This document shows, piece after piece, positions 11,273-22,398 of a stretch of DNA of 64,000 bases. Position 1 is the stretch's first letter, and each line of letters opens with the position of its first letter. A program made the position numbers and the translations under genes. This DNA is from Megachile rotundata (taxonomy: Eukaryota > Arthropoda > Insecta > Hymenoptera > Megachilidae). Under the pieces are notes generated by a model that was not told the origin of the DNA, searched no databases, and saw nothing but the letters and a program-made list of their open reading frames with translations. The stretch covers positions 1,116,001-1,180,000 of the forward strand of contig NW_027473329.1 of the NCBI RefSeq assembly GCF_050947335.1, in the 5' to 3' direction.

Positions 11273-12198
11273 TGATTGTGATTGTGTGATTGTGATTGTG
11301 TGATTGTGATTGTGTGATTGTGATTGTGTGATTGTGATTGTGTGATTGTGATTGTGTGATTGTGATTGTGTGATTGTGATTGTGTGATTGTGATTGTGTG
11401 ATTGTGATTGTGTGATTGTGATTGTGTGATTGTGATTGTGTGATTGTGATTGTGTGATTGTGATTGTGTGATTGTGATTGTGTGATTGTGATTGTGTGAT
11501 TGTGATTGTGTGATTGTGATTGTGTGATTGTGATTGTGTGATTGTGATTGTGTGATTGTGATTGTGTGATTGTGATTGTGTGATTGTGATTGTGTGATTG
11601 TGATTGTGTGATTGTGATTGTGTGATTGTGATTGTGTGATTGTGATTGTGTGATTGTGATTGTGTGATTGTGATTGTGTGATTGTGATTGTGTGATTGTG
11701 ATTGTGTGATTGTGATTGTGTGATTGTGATTGTGTGATTGTGATTGTGTGATTGTGATTGTGTGATTGTGATTGTGTGATTGTGATTGTGTGATTGTGAT
11801 TGTGTGATTGTGATTGTGTGATTGTGATTGTGTGATTGTGATTGTGTGATTGTGATTGTGTGATTGTGATTGTGTGATTGTGATTGTGTGATTGTGATTG
11901 TGTGATTGTGATTGTGTGATTGTGATTGTGTTATTGTGATTGTGTGATTGTGATTGTGTGATTGTGATTGTGTGATTGTGATTGTGTGATTGTGATTGTG
12001 TGATTGTGATTGTGTGATTGTGATTGTGTGATTGTGTGATTGTGATTGTGTGATTGTGATTGTGTGATTGTGATTGTGTGATTGTGATTGTGTGATTGTG
12101 ATTGTGTGATTGTGATTGTGTGATTGTGATTGTGTGATTGTGATTGTGTGATTGTGATTGTGTGATTGTGATTGTGTGATTGTGATTGTGTGATTGTG
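11273..12198. repeat. Long 14-mer block, about 66 copies
   Basis: Uniform 14-mer. One gttattg unit (about 11930) and one extra 8-mer (about 12030). Ends with gactg leading into a J module. Confidence 0.92.
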
Positions 12199-12325
12199 AC
12201 TGTGTGATTGAGTGAGTGTGTGATTGTGTGATTGTGTCATTGTGTGATTGTGTGGTTGTGTGATTGTGTGATTGTGATTGTGTGATGGTGATTGTGTGAT
12301 TGTGATTGTGTGATTGTGTGATTGT
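12199..12325. repeat. J module copy 1
   Basis: Order: gactg, gattgagtgag, gtcattg (TCA at 12237), gtggttg, gatggtg (12284), then two extra 8-mers before a long 14-mer block. The TCA-to-gatgg distance is 47 bp, as at 32886/32933 and 48012/48059. Confidence 0.9.
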
Positions 12326-14366
12326 GTGATTGTGATTGTGTGATTGTGATTGTGTGATTGTGATTGTGTGATTGTGATTGTGTGATTGTGATTGTGTGAT
12401 TGTGATTGTGTGATTGTGTGATTGTGATTGTGTGATTGTGATTGTGTGATTGTGATTGTGTGATTGTGATTGTGTGATTGTGATTGTGTGATTGTGATTG
12501 TGTGATTGTGATTGTGTGATTGTGATTGTGTGATTGTGATTGTGTGATTGTGATTGTGTGATTGTGATTGTGTGATTGTGATTGTGTGATTGTGATTGTG
12601 TGATTGTGATTGTGTGATTGTGATTGTGTGATTGTGATTGTGTGATTGTGATTGTGTGATTGTGATTGTGTGATTGTGATTGTGTGATTGTGATTGTGTG
12701 ATTGTGATTGTGTGATTGTGATTGTGTGATTGTGATTGTGTGATTGTGATTGTGTGATTGTGATTGTGTGATTGTGATTGTGTGATTGTGATTGTGTGAT
12801 TGTGATTGTGTGATTGTGATTGTGTGATTGTGATTGTGTGATTGTGATTGTGTGATTGTGATTGTGTGATTGTGATTGTGTGATTGTGATTGTGTGATTG
12901 TGATTGTGTGATTGTGATTGTGTGATTGTGATTGTGTGATTGTGATTGTGTGATTGTGATTGTGTGATTGTGATTGTGTGATTGTGATTGTGTGATTGTG
13001 ATTGTGTGATTGTGATTGTGTGATTGTGATTGTGTGATTGTGATTGTGTGATTGTGATTGTGTGATTGTGATTGTGTGATTGTGATTGTGTGATTGTGAT
13101 TGTGTGATTGTGATTGTGTGATTGTGATTGTGTGATTGTGATTGTGTGATTGTGATTGTGTGATTGTGATTGTGTGATTGTGATTGTGTGATTGTGATTG
13201 TGTGATTGTGATTGTGTGATTGTGATTGTGTGATTGTGATTGTGTGATTGTGATTGTGTGATTGTGATTGTGTGATTGTGATTGTGTGATTGTGATTGTG
13301 TGATTGTGATTGTGTGATTGTGATTGTGTGATTGTGATTGTGTGATTGTGATTGTGTGATTGTGATTGTGTGATTGTGATTGTGTGATTGTGATTGTGTG
13401 ATTGTGATTGTGTGATTGTGATTGTGTGATTGTGATTGTGTGATTGTGATTGTGTGATTGTGATTGTGTGATTGTGATTGTGTGATTGTGATTGTGTGAT
13501 TGTGATTGTGTGATTGTGATTGTGTGATTGTGATTGTGTGATTGTGATTGTGTGATTGTGATTGTGTGATTGTGATTGTGTGATTGTGATTGTGTGATTG
13601 TGATTGTGTGATTGTGATTGTGTGATTGTGATTGTGTGATTGTGATTGTGTGATTGTGATTGTGTGATTGTGATTGTGTGATTGTGATTGTGTGATTGTG
13701 ATTGTGTGATTGTGATTGTGTGATTGTGATTGTGTGATTGTGATTGTGTGATTGTGATTGTGTGATTGTGATTGTGTGATTGTGATTGTGTGATTGTGAT
13801 TGTGTGATTGTGATTGTGTGATTGTGATTGTGTGATTGTGATTGTGTGATTGTGATTGTGTGATTGTGATTGTGTGATTGTGATTGTGTGATTGTGATTG
13901 TGTGATTGTGATTGTGTGATTGTGATTGTGTGATTGTGATTGTGTGATTGTGATTGTGTGATTGTGATTGTGTGATTGTGATTGTGTGATTGTGATTGTG
14001 TGATTGTGATTGTGTGATTGTGATTGTGTGATTGTGATTGTGTGATTGTGATTGTGTGATTGTGATTGTGTGATTGTGATTGTGTGATTGTGATTGTGTG
14101 ATTGTGATTGTGTGATTGTGATTGTGTGATTGTGATTGTGTGATTGTGATTGTGTGATTGTGATTGTGTGATTGTGATTGTGTGATTGTGATTGTGTGAT
14201 TGTGATTGTGTGATTGTGATTGTGTGATTGTGATTGTGTGATTGTGATTGTGTGATTGTGATTGTGTGATTGTGATTGTGTGATTGTGATTGTGTGATTG
14301 TGATTGTGTGATTGTGATTGTGTGATTGTGATTGTGTGATTGTGATTGTGTGATTGTGATTGTGTG
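12326..14366. repeat. Very long 14-mer block, about 145 copies
   Basis: One extra 8-mer near 12420; from there to 14366 (about 139 units) I saw no variant. Homogeneity over almost 2 kb implies recent expansion or active homogenisation. Confidence 0.93.
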
Positions 14367-15202
14367 ATTGTGTGAGTGTGTGATTGTGTGATTGAGTGAT
14401 TGTGTGATTGTGTGATTGCGTGATTTTGTGATTGTGTGATTGTGTGATTGTGTGATTGTGTGAGTGTGTGATTGTGTGATTGTGTGATTGAGTGATTGTG
14501 TGCTTGTGTGATTGTATACTTGTGTGATTGTGTGATTGTGTGATTGTGATTGTGTGATTGTGTGATTGTGTGATTGTGGGATTGTGTGATTGTGTGATTG
14601 TGACTGTGTCATTGTGTGAGTGTGTGATTGTGTGATTGAGTGATTGTGTGCTTGTATGATTGTGTGGTTGTGTGATTGTCCGATTGTGTGATTGTGTGAT
14701 TGTGTGATTGTGTAATTGTGATTGTGCGATTCTGATTGTGTGATTGTGTGATTGTGTGATTGTGTGATTGTGATTGTGTAATTGTGAGATTGTGTGATTG
14801 TGTGATTGTGTGGTTGTGTGACCGTGATTGTGTGATCGTGATTGTGTGATCGTGATTGTGTGATCGTGATTGTGTGATTGCGTGATTGCGATTGTGTGAC
14901 TGTGTGATTGTGTGATTGTGTGATTGTGTGATTGTGTGATTGTGTGATTGTGTGATTGTGTGATTGTGTGATTGTGTGATTGTGTGATTGTGTGATTGTG
15001 TGATTGTGTGATTGTGTGATTGTGTGATTGTGTGATTGTGTGATTGTGTGATTGTGTGATTGTGTGATTGTGTGATTGTGTGATTGTGTGATTGTGTGAT
15101 TGTGTGATTGTGTGATTGTGTGATTGTGTGATTGTGTGATTGTGTGATTGTGTGATTGAGTTATTGTGTGCTTGTGTGATTGTGTGATTGTGTGATTGTG
15201 TG
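14367..15202. repeat. 8-mer segment with M module copy 1
   Basis: gagtg units, gattgcgtgattttg, gtatac (14514), gtggg, gactgtgtcattg (CAT 14610-14612), gcttgtatg, gtccg (14678, 164 bp after gtatac and one 8-mer shorter than the other copies), gcgattctg, accg (14819) with gatcg units, then about 30 canonical 8-mers, gagttattg (about 15158) and gcttg. Confidence 0.9.
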
Positions 15203-15660
15203 ATTGTGATTGTGTGATTGTGATTGTGTGATTGTGATTGTGTGATTGTGATTGTGTGATTGTGATTGTGTGATTGTGATTGTGTGATTGTGATTGTGTG
15301 ATTGTGATTGTGTGATTGTGATTGTGTGATTGTGATTGTGTGATTGTGATTGTGTGATTGTGATTGTGTGATTGTGATTGTGTGATTGTGATTGTGTGAT
15401 TGTGATTGTGTGATTGTGATTGTGTGATTGTGATTGTGTGATTGTGATTGTGTGATTGTGATTGTGTGATTGTGATTGTGTGATTGTGATTGTGTGATTG
15501 TGATTGTGTGATTGTGATTGTGTGATTGTGATTGTGTGATTGTGATTGTGTGATTGTGATTGTGTGATTGTGATTGTGTGATTGTGATTGTGTGATTGTG
15601 ATTGTGTGATTGTGATTGTGTGATTGTGATGGTGTGATTGTGATTGTGTGATTGTGATTG
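15203..15660. repeat. 14-mer block, about 32 copies
   Basis: Uniform 14-mer with a gatggtg unit near 15630, three units from the end. The same terminal gatggtg occurs in the blocks ending at 21400, 25684, 27240 and 43628. Confidence 0.92.
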
Positions 15661-17892
15661 TGTGATTGTGTGAGTGTGTGATTGTGTGATTGAGTGATTG
15701 TGTGATTGTGTGATTGTGTGATTGTGTGATTGTGTGATTGTGATTGTGTGATTGCGTGATTGTGTGATTCTGTGATTGTGTGATTTTGTGATTGTGTGAT
15801 TGTGTGATTGCGTGATTGTGTGATTGTGTGATTGTGTGATTGTGTGATTGTGTGATTGTGTGAGTGTGTGATTGTGTGATTGTGTGATTGAGTGATTGTG
15901 TGCTTGTGTGATTGCGTGATTGTGTGATTGTGTGATGGTGTGATTGTGTGATTGTGTGAATGTGTGATTGCGTGATCGTGTGATTGTGTGATCGTGTGAT
16001 CGTGTGATCGTGTGATTGTGTGATTGTGTGATTGTGTGATTGTGTGATTGTGTGATTGTGTGATTGTGTGATTGTGTGATTGTGATTGTGTGATTGCGTG
16101 ATTGTGTGATTCTGTGATTGTGTGATTTTGTGATTGTGTGATTGTGTGATTGCGTGATTGTGTGATTGTGTGATTGTGTGATTGTGTGATTGTGTGAGTG
16201 TGTGATTGTGTGATTGTGTGATTGAGTGATTGTGTGCTTGTGTGATTGCGTGATTGTGTGATTGTGTGATGGTGTGATTGTGTGATTGTGTGAATGTGTG
16301 ATTGCGTGATCGTGTGATTGTGTGATCGTGTGATCGTGTGATCGTGTGATTGTGTGATTGTGTGATTTTGCGATTGAGTGATTGTGTGCTTGTGTGATTG
16401 TGTGATTGTGTGATTGTGTGATTGTGTGATTGCGTGATTGTGTGATCGTGTGATTGCGTGATTGCGTGATTGCGTGATTGTGTGATTGTGTGATTGTGTG
16501 ATTGTGTGATTGTGTGATTGTGTGATTGTGTGATTGTGTGATTGTGTGATTGTGTGATTGTGTGATTGTGTGATTGCGTGATTGTGTGATTGTGTGATTG
16601 TGTGATTGCGTGATTGTGTGATTCTGTGATTGTGTGATTGTGTGATTGTGTGATGGTGTGATTGTGTGATTGTGTGGATGTGTGATTGCGTGATCGTGTG
16701 ATTGTGTGATCGTGTGATCTTGTGATCGTGTGATTGTGTGATTGTGTGATTTTGCGATTGTGTGATTGTGTGATTGTGTGATTGTGTGAGTGTGTGATTG
16801 TGTGATTGAGTGATTGTGTGCTTGTGTGATTGTGTGGTTGTGTGATTGTGTGATTAGGCGATTGTGTGATTGTGTGATTGTGTGATTGTGTGATTGTGTG
16901 ATTATGTGGTTGTGTGATTGTGTGATTGTGTGATTGTGTGATTGTGACTGTGTGATTGTGTGAGTGTGTGATTGTGTGATTGAGTGATTGTGTGCTTGTG
17001 TGATTGTGTGGTTTTGTGGTTGTGTGATTGTGTGATTGTGTGATTGTGTGGTTGTGTGATTGAGTGATTGTGTGCTTGTATGATTGTGTGGTTGTGTGGT
17101 TGTGTGATTGTCTGATTGTGTGATTGTGTGATTGTGTGATTGTGTGATTGTGTGATTGTGTGATTGTGTGATTGTGTGATTGTGTGATTGTGTGATTGTG
17201 TGATTGTGTGATTGTGTGATTGTGGGATTGTGTGATTGTGTGATTGTGACTGTGTGATTGTGTGAGTGTGTGATTGTGTGATTGAGTGATTGTGTGCTTG
17301 TATGATTGTGTGGTTGTGTGGTTGTGTGATTGTCCGATTGTGTGATTGTGTGATTGTGTGATTGTGTGATTGTGTAATTGTGATTGTGCGATTCTGATTG
17401 TGTGATTGTGTGATTGTGTGATTGTGTGGTTGTGTGATTGTGTAATTGTGAGATTGTGTGATTGTGTGATTGTGATTGTGTGATTGTGTGATTGTGTGAT
17501 TGTGTGATAGTGTGATTGTGTGATTGTGTGATTGTGTGGTTGTGTGACCGTGATTGTGTGATCGTGATTGTGTGATCGTGATTGTGTGATTGCGTGATTG
17601 CGATTGTGTGATTGTGTGACTGTGTGATTGTGTGATTGTGTGATTGTGTGCTTGTGTGATTGTGTGATTGTGTGATTGTGTGATTGTGTGATTGTGTGAT
17701 TGTGTGATTGAGTGATTGTGTGATTGTGTGATTGTGTGATTGTGTGATTGTGTGATTGTGTGATTGTGTGATTGTGTGATTGTGTGATTGTGTGATTGTG
17801 TGATTGTGTGATTGTGTGATTGTGTGATTGTGTGATTGTGTGATTGTGTGATTGTGTGATTGAGTGATTGTGTGCTTGTGTGATTGTGTCAT
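15661..17892. repeat. 8-mer segment with K pair and H module copy 2
   Basis: K copies marked by gattctg at 15766 and 16108 (342 bp apart), each with gattttg, gcgtg, gagtg, gatggtg, gaatg and clustered gatcg. Then a gcgtg triplet (about 16455), gatcttg (about 16715), attaggcg (16853), ggttttgtgg (17010), gtctg, gtggg, gtccg (17332), gcgattctg, gatag, accg (about 17549). Ends with gagtg and gcttg. Confidence 0.9.
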
Positions 17893-18101
17893 TGTGTGAT
17901 TGTGATTGTGTGATTGTGATTGTGTGATTGTGATTGTGTGATTGTGATTGTGTGATTGTGATTGTGTGATTGTGATTGTGTGATTGTGTGATTGTGTGAT
18001 TGAGTGATTGTGTGCTTGTGTGATTGTGTCATTGTGTGATTGTGATTGTGTGATTGTGATTGTGTGATTGTGATTGTGTGATTGTGATTGTGTGATTGTG
18101 T
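17893..18101. repeat. Tandemly duplicated 8-mer/14-mer junction
   Basis: gcttg, gtcattg and a short 14-mer run occur twice in succession (from about 17876 and about 18012). The two copies differ in 14-mer number (about six versus four). Confidence 0.85.
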
Positions 18102-18597
18102 GATTGTGTGATTGTGTGATTGTGTGATTGTGTGATTGTGTGATTGTGTGATTGTGTGATTGTGTGATTGTGTGATTGTGTGATTGTGCGGTTGTGTGAC
18201 CGTGATTGTGTGATTGTGATTGTGTGATTGTGTGATTGTGTGATTGTGTGATTGTGTGACGGAGTGATTGTGTGACTGTGTGTATGTGTGACTGTGTGAT
18301 TGAGGAACTGTGTGATTGTGTGACCATGATTGTGTGACCGTGATTGTGTGACCGATTGTGTGACCGTGATAGTGTGACCGTGAATGTGTGAATGCGTGAT
18401 TGTGATTGCGTGATTGTGATTCCGTGATTGTGTGATTGTGTGATTGTGTGATTGTGTAATTGTGTGATTGTGTGATTGTGTGATTGTGTTATTGTGTGAT
18501 TGTGTAATTGTGATTGTGCGATTGTGATTGTGTGATTGTGTGATTGTGTGATTGTGAGATTGTGTGATTGTGTGATTGTGAGCTTGTGTGATTGTGT
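18102..18597. repeat. 8-mer segment with the most diverged stretch
   Basis: Canonical 8-mers, gcggttgtgtgaccg (about 18187), then at 18258-18430 a cluster of rare units: gacggag, gtgtgtatg, gattgaggaactg, gaccatg, gaccgattg (3-bp deletion), repeated gaccg, gaatgcg and gattccg. The last part matches 11029-11100. Then gttattg, gtaattgtgattgtgcg and gagcttg (about 18581). No coding or RNA sign. Confidence 0.87.
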
Positions 18598-19440
18598 GAT
18601 TGTGATTGTGTGATTGTGATTGTGATTGTGTGATTGTGATTGTGTGATTGTGATTGTGTGATTGTGATTGTGTGATTGTGATTGTGTGATTGTGATTGTG
18701 TGATTGTGATTGTGTGATTGTGATTGTGTGATTGTGATTGTGTGATTGTGATTGTGTGATTGTGATTGTGTGATTGTGATTGTGTGATTGTGATTGTGTG
18801 ATTGTGATTGTGTGATTGTGATTGTGTGATTGTGATTGTGTGATTGTGATTGTGTGATTGTGATTGTGTGATTGTGATTGTGTGATTGTGATTGTGTGAT
18901 TGTGATTGTGTGATTGTGATTGTGTGATTGTGATTGTGTGATTGTGATTGTGTGATTGTGATTGTGTGATTGTGATTGTGTGATTGTGATTGTGTGATTG
19001 TGATTGTGTGATTGTGATTGTGTGATTGTGATTGTGTGATTGTGATTGTGTGATTGTGATTGTGTGATTGTGATTGTGTGATTGTGATTGTGTGATTGTG
19101 ATTGTGTGATTGTGATTGTGTGATTGTGATTGTGTGATTGTGATTGTGTGATTGTGATTGTGTGATTGTGATTGTGTGATTGTGATTGTGTGATTGTGAT
19201 TGTGTGATTGTGATTGTGTGATTGTGATTGTGTGATTGTGATTGTGTGATTGTGATTGTGTGATTGTGATTGTGTGATTGTGATTGTGTGATTGTGATTG
19301 TGTGATTGTGATTGTGTGATTGTGATTGTGTGATTGTGATTGTGTGATTGTGATTGTGTTATTGTGATTGTGTGATTGTGATTGTGTGATTGTGATTGTG
19401 TGATTGTGATTGTGTGATTGTGATTGTGTGATTGTGATTG
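18598..19440. repeat. 14-mer block, about 60 copies
   Basis: One extra 6-mer near 18620 and one gttattg unit (about 19359); otherwise uniform. Confidence 0.92.
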
Positions 19441-20926
19441 TGTGATTGTGTGATTGTGTGATTGTGTGATTGTGATTGTGTGATTGTGATTGTGTGATTG
19501 TGTGAATGTGTGATTGTGTGATTGAGTGATTGTGTGCTTGTGTGATTGTGTGATTGTGTGATTGTGTGATTTTGCGATTGTGTGATTGTGTGATTGTGTG
19601 ATTGTGTGAGTGTGTGATTGTGTGATTGTGTGATTGTGTGCTTGTGTGATTGTGTGATTGTGTGATTGTGTGATTGTGTGATTGTGTGATTGTGTGATTG
19701 TGTGATTGTGTGATTGTGTGATTGTGTGATTGTGTGATTGTGTGATTGTGGGATTGTGTGATTGTGTGATTGTGACTGTGTGATTGTGTGATTGTGTGAT
19801 TGTGTGATTGTGTGATTGTGTGATTGTGTGATTGTGTGATTGTGTGATTGTGGGATTGTGTGATTGTGTGATTGTGACTGTGTGATTGTGTGATTGAGTG
19901 ATTGTGTGATTGTGTGATTGTGTGATTGTGTGATTGTGTGATTGTGTGATTGTGTGATTGTGTGATTGTGTAATTGTGAGATTGTGTGATTGTGTGCTTG
20001 TGTGATTGTGTGATTGTGATTGTGTGATTGTGTGATTGTGTGATTGTGTGATAGTGTGATTGTGTGATTGTGTGATTGTGTGGTTGTGTGACCGTGATTG
20101 TGTGATCGTGATTGTGTGATCGTGATTGTGTGATCGTGATTGTGTGATTGCGTGATTGCGATTGTGTGATTGTGTGACTGAGTGATTGTGTGATTGTGTG
20201 ATAGGGTGATTGTGTGGTTGTGTGACCGTGATTGTGTGATCGTGATTGTGTGATCGTGATTGTGTGATCGTGATTGTGTGATCGTGATTGTGTAATCGTG
20301 ATTGTGTGATTGCGTGATTGTGATTGTGTGATTGTGTGACTGTGTGATTGTGTGATTGTGTGATTGTGTGATTGTGTGATTGTGTGATTGTGTGATTGTG
20401 TGATTGTGTGATTGTGTGATTGTGTGATTGTGTGATTGTGTGATTGTGTGATTGTGTGATTGTGTGATTGTGTGATTGTGTGATTGTGTGATTGTGCGGT
20501 TGTGTGACCGTGATTGTGTGATCGTGATGGTGTGATCGTGATTGTGTGATCGTGATTGTGTGATTGCGTGATTGCGATTGTGTGACTGTGTGATTGTGTG
20601 ATTGTGTGATTGTGTGATTGTGTGATTGTGTGATTGTGTGATTGTGTGATTGTGTGATTGTGTGATTGTGTGATTGTGTGATTGTGTGATTGTGTGATTG
20701 TGTGATTGTGTGATTGTGTGATTGTGTGATTGTGTGATTGTGTGATTGTGTGATTGTGTGATTGTGTGATTGTGTGATTGTGTGATTGTGTGATTGTGTG
20801 ATTGTGTGATTGTGTGATTGTGTGATTGTGTGATTGTGTGATTGTGTGATTGTGTGATTGTGTGATTGTGTGATTGTGTGATTGTGTGCTTGTGTGATTG
20901 TGTGATTGTGTGATTGTGTGATTGTG
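19441..20926. repeat. 8-mer segment with two accg modules and long canonical run
   Basis: gaatg (about 19504), gattttgcg, a duplicated gtggg unit (19750 and 19852), gtaattgtgag, gcttg (19996), gatag, accg with gatcg, gactgag, atagggtg (20201), a second accg with gatcg and gtaatcg, gcggttgtgtgaccg (about 20497), then about 37 nearly canonical 8-mers (20590-20885). The 19975-20330 part recurs at 63390-63746 at a constant offset of 43416. Confidence 0.9.
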
Positions 20927-21400
20927 TGATTGTGATTGTGTGATTGTGATTGTGTGATTGTGATTGTGTGATTGTGATTGTGTGATTGTGATTGTGTGAT
21001 TGTGATTGTGTGATTGTGTGATTGTGATTGTGTGATTGTGATTGTGTGATTGTGATTGTGTGATTGTGATTGTGTGATTGTGATTGTGTGATTGTGATTG
21101 TGTGATTGTGATTGTGTGATTGTGATTGTGTGATTGTGATTGTGTGATTGTGATTGTGTGATTGTGATTGTGTGATTGTGATTGTGTGATTGTGATTGTG
21201 TGATTGTGATTGTGTGATTGTGATTGTGTGATTGTGATTGTGTGATTGTGATTGTGTGATTGTGATTGTGTGATTGTGATTGTGTGATTGTGATTGTGTG
21301 ATTGTGATTGTGTGATTGTGATTGTGTGATTGTGATTGTGTGATTGTGATTGTGTGATTGTGATGGTGTGATTGTGATTGTGTGATTGTGATTGTGTGAT
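20927..21400. repeat. 14-mer block, about 33 copies
   Basis: Uniform, with one extra 8-mer near 21012 and gatggtg near 21362. Confidence 0.92.
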
Positions 21401-22398
21401 TGTGTGAGTGTGTGATTGTGTGATTGAGTGATTGTGTGATTGTGTGATTGTGTGATTGTGTGATTGTGTGATTGTGATTGTGTGATTGCGTGATTGTGTG
21501 ATTCTGTGATTGTGTGATTTTGTGATTGTGTGATTGTGTGATTGCGTGATTGTGTGATTGTGTGATTGTGTGATTGTGTGATTGTGTGATTGTGTGAGTG
21601 TGTGATTGTGTGATTGTGTGATTGTGTGCTTGTGTGATTGTGTGATTGTGATTGTGTGATTGTGTGATTGTGTGATTGTGTGATAGTGTGATTGTGTGAT
21701 TGTGTGATTGTGTGGTTGTGTGACCGTGATTGTGTGATCGTGATTGTGTGATCGTGATTGTGTGATCGTGATTGTGTGATTGCGTGATTGCGATTGTGTG
21801 ATTGTGTGACTGTGTGATTGTGTGATTGTGTGATTGTGTGCTTGTGTGATTGTGTGATTGTGTGATTGTGTGATTGTGTGATTGTGTGATTGTGTGATTG
21901 AGTGATTGTGTGATTGTGTGATTGTGTGATTGTGTGATTGTGTGATTGTGTGATTGTGTGATTGTGTGATTGTGTGATTGTGTGATTGTGTGATTGTGTG
22001 ATTGTGCGGTTGTGTGACCGTGATTGTGTGATCGTGATGGTGTGATCGTGATTGTGTGATCGTGATTGTGTGATTGCGTGATTGTGATTGTGTGATTGTG
22101 TGACTGTGTGATTGTGTGATTGTGTGATTGTGTGATTTTGTGATTGAGTGATTGTGTGGTTGTGTGATTGTGTGAATGTGTGATTGTGTGACCGTGATTG
22201 TGTGATTGTGTGATCGTGTGATTGTGTGATTGTGTGATTGTGCAATTGTGTGATTGTGTGATTGTGTGATTGTGTGATTGTGTGATTGTGTAATTGTGAT
22301 TGTGCGATTGTGATTGTGTGATTGTGTGATTGTGTGATTGTGTGATTGTGAGATTGTGTGATTGTGTGATTGTGAGCTTGTGTGATTGTGTGATTGTG
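21401..22398. repeat. 8-mer segment with single K fragment and accg modules
   Basis: K start with gattctg (21500), then a switch near 21650 to gatag, accg (about 21723) with gatcg, gcttg (21840), gcggttgtgtgaccg (about 22007), gattttg, gaatg, accg (about 22191), gcaattg (22243), gtaattgtgattgtgcg and gagcttg (about 22376). K is cut short compared with other copies. Confidence 0.88.

Noticed and set aside
14514..14519. TATA-box or promoter at gtatac
   Set aside because: Too short, inside a repeat module, no transcript or gene downstream; it is the product of two substitutions in an 8-mer.
5776..22245. 5489-codon open frame on the minus strand, read as a giant His/Asn/Thr/Gln/Ser repeat protein
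   Set aside because: The repeat has no stop codon on this strand in any frame, the frame starts at TTG, covers several unrelated module copies and both unit types, and overlaps another long frame (6471-9200). No promoter, splice or domain signal was seen.
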